Shown: positions 1-5,354 of the stretch, one piece after another
Layout of the letters: every line of letters starts with the position of its first letter
Position numbering within the stretch: the stretch's first letter is position 1
Assembly: GCA_002011685.1 (NCBI GenBank)
Contig: MTOL01000509.1
Location: forward strand, 95 to 5,448
Length of the DNA stretch: 5,354 bases
Direction of reading: 5' to 3'
DNA from: Deferribacteres bacterium JdFR-76
GTDB taxonomy: Bacteria; Zhuqueibacterota; JdFR-76
Made by a program: the position numbers and the translations under genes
Notes under the pieces: generated by a model
What the model was told of the DNA's origin: nothing
Database searches by the model: none
The model's input: only the letters and a program-made list of their open reading frames with translations

Positions 1-210
1 GAAGCCAGAGAGGTGGAGATCATCCAGTCCTATCTCCCAAAACAGCTCACGCCAGAGGAATTGAAAGAGGTGGTGGAAAAAGTCATCGCCGAGGTAGGGG
101 CCACTTCTCCCAGAGATATGGGGAAGGTGATGAAGGCCATCATGTCCGAATACCGCGGACGGGTGGATGGCCGGCAGGTTCAGGAACTGGTCAAAGCAAA
201 ATTAATGTAG
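1..210 (+). CDS. yqeY: YqeY / GatB-YqeY domain protein, C-terminal part (5' end outside window)
   Basis: The frame is open from base 1 and ends at TAG 208-210, so only the last 69 residues of the protein are present; full YqeY proteins are about 150 residues. The fragment carries the family's recognisable tail: the YLPKQL segment just after the start of the window, an acidic helix, then MGKVMKAIM and the GRVDGRQVQELV ending, which matches the usual 'MGKVM ... GRADG ... LV' pattern. YqeY resembles the tail domain of the GatB subunit of the tRNA amidotransferase and is thought to bind tRNA, but no firm enzymatic role is established. The gene is often found beside rpsU; whether rpsU lies upstream here cannot be seen. 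An intrinsic terminator follows about 60 bases after the stop, so this gene probably ends its own transcription unit. Family assignment is confident; function is not. Confidence 0.93.
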   Translation, partial: EAREVEIIQSYLPKQLTPEELKEVVEKVIAEVGATSPRDMGKVMKAIMSEYRGRVDGRQVQELVKAKLM

Positions 211-267
211 CCAAAACCGCAATTCCCAATTTGAAATCCCTACTTTTCAGCACAGCAGCAATATGGC

Positions 268-313
268 AAAAAAGTGAAGGCGGCCGGGTGCCAAATTCAC
301 TTTTTTTATTTTT
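268..313 (+). terminator. Intrinsic (Rho-independent) terminator after yqeY
   Basis: An A6-GTGAA arm at 268-278 is perfectly complementary to TTCAC-T6 at 296-306, giving an 11 bp stem. GGC 279-281 can pair with GCC 290-292 to extend the stem inside, with AAA 293-295 bulged and GGCCGGGT 282-289 as the loop. A T-rich run (T301-T307, then ATTTTT to 313) follows. Because an A-run precedes the stem, the element could also work in the opposite direction, but no convergent gene is visible. It separates yqeY from the cvpA-mutS2-dnaG group. Confidence 0.85.
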
Positions 314-362
314 GTACCTGGCAGAGGGGGAAAAAGTGCACTACATTAAAATGAATGAAACG

Positions 363-368
363 GGTGAG
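363..368 (+). promoter_or_regulatory. Ribosome binding site for cvpA
   Basis: GGTGAG lies 4 bases before ATG 373. It is a moderate Shine-Dalgarno match with short spacing. The upstream in-frame ATG at 355 has no comparable site: the nearest purine run, GAGGGGG at 324-330, is about 24 bases away. This supports the start at 373. Confidence 0.55.
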
Positions 369-372
369 AACC

Positions 373-993
373 ATGAACACCGTTGATCTCGTTATCCTTG
401 GGGTGCTTGCCTATTTTTTCCTGAAAGGGTTCCGGACGGGTGCCCTGCGGCAGCTTGCTGGATTGCTGGGAGTGGTGGTTGCCCTGATTCTGGCGGTGAG
501 GAACATGAATGCCGTGTCTGTGCCGATGTCTTATTACCTGGGGATCTCGCCGAAGCTGGCGGTGTTTTTGAGCGCACTGGCCATTTTCCTCCTGGTTCTT
601 GGACTGTTTCTTTTGGTGGCAAAGGCACTGCGCAAGATGCTTGAACTGGCCACCCTGGGCTGGGTGGACCGACTGGGTGGCGGGGTCTTTGGGGCCCTGA
701 AGGGGGCGATCATCCTCAGTATTCTGGCTTTGATGATTTCCCTTTTGCCGCTGGGGGACCGCGTCGAAGCGGAAATGAACCGCTCGGCCCTGTTCAATCC
801 CATCCGCAAAGTGGGGCCGGCGGTATTCAACGGTATTGTGCGCCTGGCACCTGCTGCGGGAAATTTTTACGATGAATTGCAGGAAAGTCTGAAGCAAAAA
901 TCCGGGGATCTTACCCGGGATGCACTGGAGTGGCTCAGCCATTTGCAGGGTGGAAATCACGTGCCTGCGGATAGTACCGGTTCGGAATGGTGA
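373..993 (+). CDS. cvpA: CvpA family inner-membrane protein
   Basis: This 206-residue membrane protein has about four hydrophobic segments, at roughly residues 4-19, 25-42, 62-83 and 105-125, followed by a soluble, charged C-terminal tail of about 80 residues. The opening pattern (MNTVDLVILG, then KGFRTGALRQLAGLLG) and the GWVDRLGGGVFGALKG stretch at residues 96-111 are hallmarks of the CvpA family. Family members were named for colicin V production in E. coli, but the molecular role remains unclear; envelope-stress phenotypes are known. ATG 373 is preferred over the in-frame ATG 355 because it has a ribosome binding site and because CvpA proteins characteristically begin with an 'M-N-x-x-D' start directly before the first membrane helix. 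The stop TGA 991-993 lies 20 bases before the favoured mutS2 start, so the two are probably co-transcribed. In B. subtilis the CvpA-like gene yshB lies near mutS2, with polX between them; polX is absent here. Confidence 0.88.
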   Translation: MNTVDLVILGVLAYFFLKGFRTGALRQLAGLLGVVVALILAVRNMNAVSVPMSYYLGISPKLAVFLSALAIFLLVLGLFLLVAKALRKMLELATLGWVDRLGGGVFGALKGAIILSILALMISLLPLGDRVEAEMNRSALFNPIRKVGPAVFNGIVRLAPAAGNFYDELQESLKQKSGDLTRDALEWLSHLQGGNHVPADSTGSEW

Positions 994-1003
994 GGATACC
1001 ACT

Positions 1004-1008
1004 GGAGG
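1004..1008 (+). promoter_or_regulatory. Ribosome binding site deciding the mutS2 start
   Basis: A perfect GGAGG core lies 5 bases before GTG 1014, which is in frame with mutS2. The longer reading from ATG 987 would place this sequence inside the coding region and has no comparable site of its own. This favours GTG 1014 as the true start. Confidence 0.65.
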
Positions 1009-1013
1009 CGGAC

Positions 1014-3383
1014 GTGGATGGACATCTCCAGCAAATTTACACGGCACTGGAATTTGACCGGCTGCTGGAACAGATTGGCGGGTACGCATCCTGTGAGCTG
1101 GGAACGGAATGGGTTCTTCAGCTGGAACCGCTGAAAGAACGGCCGCTGCTTGAGCAGCGCCTGGAAGAAGTGCGCGAAATGATGGCGATGCTGCGGTACG
1201 ACGACCCATTTCCGCTGCCGGGGTACCGGGATATCCGTTCCGCGATCAAAAAAACGCGCCACGAAGGCAGTGTGCTCACCATTGAAGAGCTGGTGGATAT
1301 TGCCCATACCCTGGATGTTTCGCAAGCCGTGTACCGCTATCTTGGTGCCCGTCAGAAAAAATATCCGGCACTGGCACGCTACTTCCGCCGGGTTCACGCT
1401 TTCCCGGAAATTGTCCGGCAGATTGCCCGGACCATCGATTTTTCCACCCACGAGATCAAAGATAGCGCTTCGCCGGAGCTGAAGGACATCCGCCGCCAGC
1501 TGCGCAAGGAACAGGACCGGGTGCGCGAGCGGCTGAACCAGATTGTGGAAGAGTACAAACAGTACCTGCAGGAGCCCATCATCACGCTCCGCGAAGGGCG
1601 GATGGTCATCCCCCTTCGGGAAGATTGCAAAGGAAGGATCCCGGGGTTCATTCATGACCGGTCTTCTTCGGGAGCCACGCTGTTTGTGGAACCCATGGCC
1701 GTATTTGAGCTCAACAATCACATCCGGGAACTTCAGATTGAGGAGCGGCGGGAGATTGAACGCTTGCTCCGCCATCTGACGGAGCAGGTCCGGGCCCGCA
1801 TTGATGAAATCGAGGAAAGTTTCCGGACACTTGTGGAGCTGGATGGGCTGTTTGCCATCGGCCGTTTTGCCGTAGAATGGGATGGGGCTGTCCCCTCACT
1901 CAGTGACCGTGTGCTGGAGCTGTACCGTTCCTACCATCCGCTGCTGGTGCTGCGGTACGGCGGCCGGGAGAATGTGATCCCGCTGGACGTCAAGCTGGGC
2001 GAATCGTACCATCTTCTGGTGATTACCGGACCCAATGCCGGGGGGAAGACGGTTGCCCTGAAGAACATCGGGCTGGCGGCCCTCATGACGCACTGCGGGC
2101 TACCCATCCTGGCGAATGAAGCGTCCCGCATCCCGTTTCTGGATGGACTTTACGTGGATATCGGCGACTGGCAGTCGGTGGAACAGGATCTTTCCACCTT
2201 TTCGGCGCATGTGGCCAAACTGGCGGAAATTTTAAAGCGGGCCACCAGGCAGTCGCTGGTCCTCATCGACGAAATCGGGACCGGGACGGATCCGGCGGAA
2301 GGGGCGGCCCTGGCCATGGCCTTTCTGGAAGAAATGCACCGGCGGGGAGCGCTAACCGTTGTGACCACCCACCAGGGCGCTTTGAAGGCGTTTGCCCATC
2401 AGCTGGAAGGGGCAGAAAACGCTTCCATGGCGTTCGATGAAGACACGCTCCGGCCCACCTACCAGTTCCGGGTGGGCATCCCCGGAAGCAGCTACGCGTT
2501 CGAAATTGCCACACGGTTCGGATTGGATGGTCCGGTTATCCGGCGTGCCCGCGAACTGGTGGGGTCGTCCCACGAAAAGCTGGAGGACTTCATCCTGGAG
2601 CTGGAAAAGAAACTGAACCGCTACCAGCGTCTCCTGTCCGATGCGGAGATTAAGAAATCGCAGCTGGAGGGACTTATCAAGCTGTACCGCCAGCGGTACG
2701 AAGCCCTGCAGAGGGAGGAAAAGAAGCTGAAACGCAAGGCAGCGGAGGAATCCCGGGCCATCCTGGAACGTGCCAATGCGGTCATTGAGCAGGCAATCCG
2801 GGAGATCCGCACCCGGCGTGCCGAAAAAGACAGCATCAAGCAGGCGAAATCTCGGGTGGAAGCCGTCCGGAACGAAATTGAACAGCAGCTGGCCGAGTTT
2901 GAGGAACCGGTTACGGAAGCGGAACTGCCGGGAAAGGGCGATCTGGCCTACTGGGAGGAGATGAATGTGACGGGTACGGTCATCTCCGATCCCGATGAAA
3001 AGGGCCAGGTGTGGATGGAGGTGGGAGATCTCAAAGTACAGATCCCCCAGAATAAGCTGCGGCTGGTACGCGACGGGACGCGGGAAAAGGTCCGGAAGAG
3101 CGGTTCGCCGCCGCAGGTGGTGAAACCGCCGCGCGATTTCCGCACGGAGATTGACCTGCGGGGCATGACGATGGAAGATGCCGAACCGGTGCTGGACAAA
3201 TATCTGGATCAGGCTTATCTTGCCGGACTGGAGCAGGTCCGTATCATTCATGGAAAAGGCACTGGAGCCCTGCGCAAGAAAATTGCCCGCTATCTGCAAT
3301 CGCACCCGAAGGTACGCGAATTTCATGCTGCGCCCTGGAACGAAGGGGATGTGGGCGTGACCGTGGTGAAATTTAAGGATTAG
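1014..3383 (+). CDS. mutS2: MutS2: MutS-like ATPase with Smr endonuclease domain
   Basis: The protein has 789 residues from GTG 1014, close to B. subtilis MutS2 (about 785). It lacks the mismatch-recognition domain of MutS1 and begins directly with the core region (ALEFDRLLEQI near the N-terminus). The ATPase carries Walker A GPNAGGKT at 339-346, the LSTF signature around 393-396, Walker B with D419-E420 followed by the GTGTDP loop, and the switch histidine H453 in TTHQGALKAFAH. A highly charged coiled coil spans about 521-632. A KOW-like beta segment lies at about 650-686. The C-terminal Smr nuclease domain has DLRG at 714-717 and HGKGTGALR at 746-754. Family members form DNA- or ribosome-binding dimers: MutS2 suppresses homologous recombination in Helicobacter, and in B. 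subtilis it acts on collided ribosomes. All catalytic motifs look intact. The in-frame ATG 987, overlapping the cvpA stop, would add 9 residues but has a poorer ribosome binding site. dnaG follows after 9 bases. Confidence 0.97.
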   Translation: MDGHLQQIYTALEFDRLLEQIGGYASCELGTEWVLQLEPLKERPLLEQRLEEVREMMAMLRYDDPFPLPGYRDIRSAIKKTRHEGSVLTIEELVDIAHTLDVSQAVYRYLGARQKKYPALARYFRRVHAFPEIVRQIARTIDFSTHEIKDSASPELKDIRRQLRKEQDRVRERLNQIVEEYKQYLQEPIITLREGRMVIPLREDCKGRIPGFIHDRSSSGATLFVEPMAVFELNNHIRELQIEERREIERLLRHLTEQVRARIDEIEESFRTLVELDGLFAIGRFAVEWDGAVPSLSDRVLELYRSYHPLLVLRYGGRENVIPLDVKLGESYHLLVITGPNAGGKTVALKNIGLAALMTHCGLPILANEASRIPFLDGLYVDIGDWQSVEQDLSTFSAHVAKLAEILKRATRQSLVLIDEIGTGTDPAEGAALAMAFLEEMHRRGALTVVTTHQGALKAFAHQLEGAENASMAFDEDTLRPTYQFRVGIPGSSYAFEIATRFGLDGPVIRRARELVGSSHEKLEDFILELEKKLNRYQRLLSDAEIKKSQLEGLIKLYRQRYEALQREEKKLKRKAAEESRAILERANAVIEQAIREIRTRRAEKDSIKQAKSRVEAVRNEIEQQLAEFEEPVTEAELPGKGDLAYWEEMNVTGTVISDPDEKGQVWMEVGDLKVQIPQNKLRLVRDGTREKVRKSGSPPQVVKPPRDFRTEIDLRGMTMEDAEPVLDKYLDQAYLAGLEQVRIIHGKGTGALRKKIARYLQSHPKVREFHAAPWNEGDVGVTVVKFKD

Positions 3384-3392
3384 CCGGATCTT

Positions 3393-5189
3393 ATGCGCAT
3401 TCCGCCGGAAATCATCGAGGAAATCCGCACGTCTGCCGATATCGTGGAGATCGTCTCCGAATATGTTACCTTGAAGAAGCGGGGACAGAATTATTTTGGC
3501 CTCTGCCCGTTTCATACGGAGAAAACGCCTTCGTTCTCGGTGCACCCGGGCAAGCAGATTTTTCACTGTTTTGGCTGTGGCGAAGGCGGCAATGTGATCA
3601 CCTTCCTGATGAAAATTGAGAAGCTTTCGTTTGTGGAGGCGGTGCAGCTGCTGGCGCGGCGGCTGCACATCGAAATTCCCGAGCGGCGCGAGTTTTCCGA
3701 AGCAGAGAAACGGAAACTCAGGCTTTACGATGTGAACGCGTTTGCCCGTTCATTTTTCGAGAAAAATTTTTGGGGCGAGGCCGGAAGAGAAGCCCGCCAA
3801 TACATGATGAACCGGGGATTTTCGGAGGAAACACTGCGCCGGTTTGGCATCGGTTTTGCGCCGGAGGGATGGGACAACCTGATCCGTGCGGCGGTACGCC
3901 AGGGGATCTCCGTGGAGGAGCTGAAGGCCGTTGGCCTGGCTGTGCCTAACGAGAAAGGCGGTTATTACGACCGGTTCCGCGGCCGGGTGATGTTTCCCAT
4001 CTACAATCTGTCCGGTATGGTGGTCGCTTTTGGGGGACGAATTCTGAACGAGCAGCCCGGCGTGCCCAAATACATCAATTCGCCCGAGACGCCGGTTTAC
4101 CAGAAAGGCCGATTGCTGTACGGCCTGTGGCAGAACCGGGAGTCTGTACGCAAACAGGAATTTGCCATCCTTGTGGAGGGCTATGCGGATTTGCTGAGTC
4201 TGGTTCAGGCGGGGATCCATAACGTGGTGGCCACGCTGGGTACAGCGCTTACGGCGACCCAGGCCCGGTTGCTGCTGCGTTATGCACCGGCGGTTACCGT
4301 ACTGTACGATGGAGATCTGGCGGGGGCCAACGCTGCGCTGCGGGGGGTGGATATTCTCCTGCAGGAAGGAATGCAGGTCAAGGTGGTGCAGCTGCCAGAG
4401 GACTCGGATCCGGATGATTTTGTGCGCCAGCATGGGGCGGAGGGACTTTACCGGCTGCTCAACCGGGCACTGGATCTGGTGGATTTCAAAATTGAGGCGT
4501 TCCGCCGGACCGAAGGGCTGGACACTACCCAGAAAAGGGCACGCCTGGTTCATATGCTGGCCGAGACGGTGGCCAGCATTCAGGATGAAGTGGCCAAGAA
4601 TCTGTATATCCAGGATATTGCGCGGAAAGTGAATGTGGCGGAGACAGCAGTTTTCAAGGCGGTGGCGCGGCTGCGCACCCGGCGGCAGCCTGAGGCGGAA
4701 CAGGAAACATCGCCAAAACCGGCCGGTTCCAGGATTCGCGCCGAAGAGGATCTGCTGAAAATCATGATCCGCTTTCCGCCGCTGGTTCCTTTGATTTACC
4801 GGCACCTGTCCCTGGACGAAATCAGTCACGAAACCTACCGGGAGATTTTTTCGCACATTTATACCCAGCTGGTAGATACAGGAACGGTACAGCCCCAACA
4901 TGTGCTGGATGTTGTTCAGGACCCGGATATCCAGCGGGTTTTGGCCCGGGTTCTGGTCGAAGAAGAGGAGCGTCCGCCGGACCGGGCAGTCCGTCAGTGG
5001 GCTTCGGACTGCCTGCGGCAGATTAAGCTGGCAAGGCTACATCAGGAGATTGAGGCGGTACGGGAGAAAATCCGCCAGTGCAGTCCGGCTTCCGAACAGC
5101 TGACAGCTCTCAATCAGCGCTATGTGGAACTGAAGCGGAGGGAACAGGAGCTGCGCAGAAAGGATTTCATTCCGCAGGGAGAAGAATAA
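3393..5189 (+). CDS. dnaG: DNA primase DnaG
   Basis: This is a complete 598-residue primase, of normal length for the family (581 in E. coli, about 600 in Bacillus). It makes RNA primers at the replication fork on ssDNA in association with the DnaB-type helicase. The CHC2 zinc finger has C38, H41, C59 and C62 (CPFH ... CFGC). The RNA-polymerase core includes RRFGIGFAPEGW, DRFRGRVMFP at 193-202 and GGR at 214-216. The TOPRIM catalytic fold at about 256-343 shows E262 in VEGYAD, D306 and D308 in YDGD, and the DPDDF acidic cluster at 339-343. A polar linker of about 20 residues leads to the C-terminal helicase-binding region, about 449-598, which is helical and charged. The start follows the mutS2 stop by 9 bases. 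Its ribosome binding site is weak (AAGGA at 3375-3379, 13 bases away), so translation may depend on coupling to mutS2. The methionine usual in VEGYMD is alanine here. The reading is unbroken and the identification secure. Confidence 0.98.
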   Translation: MRIPPEIIEEIRTSADIVEIVSEYVTLKKRGQNYFGLCPFHTEKTPSFSVHPGKQIFHCFGCGEGGNVITFLMKIEKLSFVEAVQLLARRLHIEIPERREFSEAEKRKLRLYDVNAFARSFFEKNFWGEAGREARQYMMNRGFSEETLRRFGIGFAPEGWDNLIRAAVRQGISVEELKAVGLAVPNEKGGYYDRFRGRVMFPIYNLSGMVVAFGGRILNEQPGVPKYINSPETPVYQKGRLLYGLWQNRESVRKQEFAILVEGYADLLSLVQAGIHNVVATLGTALTATQARLLLRYAPAVTVLYDGDLAGANAALRGVDILLQEGMQVKVVQLPEDSDPDDFVRQHGAEGLYRLLNRALDLVDFKIEAFRRTEGLDTTQKRARLVHMLAETVASIQDEVAKNLYIQDIARKVNVAETAVFKAVARLRTRRQPEAEQETSPKPAGSRIRAEEDLLKIMIRFPPLVPLIYRHLSLDEISHETYREIFSHIYTQLVDTGTVQPQHVLDVVQDPDIQRVLARVLVEEEERPPDRAVRQWASDCLRQIKLARLHQEIEAVREKIRQCSPASEQLTALNQRYVELKRREQELRRKDFIPQGEE

Positions 5190-5193
5190 GGAG
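5188..5193 (+). promoter_or_regulatory. Strong ribosome binding site for the downstream flavoprotein gene
   Basis: AAGGAG overlaps the last two bases of the dnaG stop codon (TAA 5187-5189) and lies 6 bases before ATG 5200. It is the best Shine-Dalgarno match in the window and fixes the start of the last gene. Confidence 0.8.
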
Positions 5194-5199
5194 TGAAAA

Positions 5200-5354
5200 A
5201 TGGAGAAGGAAAGAAAGCTTCCCGAAGGATGGCCACCGCCGGTTCCAACGCGGGTTACGGAGCTTTTTGGAATCAGGTATCCGATTATTCAGGGAGGGAT
5301 GATCTGGGCAGCGGGAGCCCCGCTGGCTGTGGCGGTATCCAATGCAGGGGAGAT
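5200..5354 (+). CDS. Nitronate monooxygenase / FabK-like FMN oxidoreductase, N-terminal part (3' end outside window)
   Basis: Only the first 51 codons plus two bases are present. After a charged and proline-rich lead of about 16 residues comes TRVTELFGIRYPIIQGGM (17-34), then IWAAGAPLAVAVSNAG. This is the characteristic opening of the TIM-barrel flavoprotein family that includes nitronate monooxygenase (2-nitropropane dioxygenase) and enoyl-ACP reductase II (FabK). The PIIQGGM segment forms the first beta strand and FMN-phosphate region in that family. The fragment cannot separate a nitronate-oxidising enzyme from a fatty-acid enoyl reductase, so no symbol is given. The start is supported by a strong ribosome binding site, and the gene begins 10 bases after the dnaG stop, so it is probably co-transcribed with dnaG. 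Residue 51 is Glu where most relatives have a second Gly (SNAGG). The position directly after dnaG, often held by rpoD, is unusual. Confidence 0.85.
   Translation, partial: MEKERKLPEGWPPPVPTRVTELFGIRYPIIQGGMIWAAGAPLAVAVSNAGE

Noticed and set aside
312..352. Possible promoter for cvpA: TTGTAC at 312-317 with TACATT at 342-347, or TAAAAT at 347-352 as a -10
   Set aside because: The TTGTAC-TACATT spacing is 24 bases, too long. TAAAAT is a fair -10 match but the bases 17 upstream (GAGGGG) do not resemble a -35. A promoter is expected here after the terminator, but I cannot place it.
211..372. Possible riboswitch, leader peptide or small RNA between yqeY and cvpA
   Set aside because: The 162 bases hold only the terminator hairpin; no further conserved structure, aptamer-like core or short gene with a ribosome binding site is visible.
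346..1775. Minus-strand open frames of 287 and 272 codons opposite cvpA and the start of mutS2
   Set aside because: The translations look like low-complexity basic or proline-rich shadow sequence, and the plus-strand genes explain the region fully.
2352..3668. A 438-codon open frame on the minus strand across the mutS2-dnaG junction
   Set aside because: It lies opposite two unmistakable genes. Its translation is rich in His, Arg, Gln and Pro without any recognisable domain, and GC-rich codon bias explains the lack of stops.
3750..4901. A 383-codon open frame on the minus strand inside dnaG
   Set aside because: It is antisense to conserved primase motifs, has no recognisable domain, and has the composition of a codon-bias shadow.
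5078..5302. A plus-strand open frame bridging the end of dnaG and the next gene
   Set aside because: It is out of frame with both, has no ribosome binding site, and shows no family resemblance; the in-frame flavoprotein start at 5200 is far better supported.
1..5354. CRISPR array, insertion sequence, att site, tRNA or toxin-antitoxin pair
   Set aside because: No regularly spaced repeats, terminal inverted repeats, transposase motifs, tRNA-like cloverleaf or small gene pairs were seen on either strand; almost all bases are accounted for by housekeeping genes.

Overview
This is an ordinary chromosomal housekeeping segment with every gene on the + strand. It most likely comes from a moderately GC-rich Bacillota (Firmicutes) genome of the clostridial type. 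Three things point there: a CvpA-family gene beside mutS2, a MutS2 with the full KOW and Smr tail, and strong AGGAGG-like ribosome binding sites. One 60-base line that I counted (1981-2040) is 58% G+C. I cannot name a genus from the sequence alone.

Layout: (1) 1-210 is the last 69 codons of a YqeY/GatB-like domain protein. (2) 211-372 is non-coding; it holds a convincing intrinsic terminator at about 268-313 and no clear promoter. (3) 373-993 encodes a CvpA-family membrane protein. (4) 1014-3383 encodes MutS2, complete with Walker motifs, coiled coil, KOW-like segment and Smr domain. (5) 3393-5189 encodes DNA primase DnaG, complete with zinc finger, RNA-polymerase core, TOPRIM and a C-terminal helicase-binding region. 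(6) 5200-5354 is the start of a nitronate monooxygenase / FabK-type flavoprotein gene that runs off the window.

From cvpA to the flavoprotein gene the gaps are 20, 9 and 10 bases with no terminator between them. These genes therefore look like one transcription unit, separated from yqeY by the terminator. The unit couples replication priming (DnaG) with MutS2, a protein of recombination control and/or collided-ribosome rescue. The two least standard points are that the gene after dnaG is a flavoprotein oxidoreductase rather than rpoD, and that cvpA abuts mutS2 directly rather than through polX as in Bacillus subtilis.

I looked for a hidden novel system (CRISPR, mobile element, toxin-antitoxin, riboswitch, structured RNA, direct repeats) on both strands and found none that I can support. 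The long minus-strand open frames, up to 438 codons, are shadows of the real genes.
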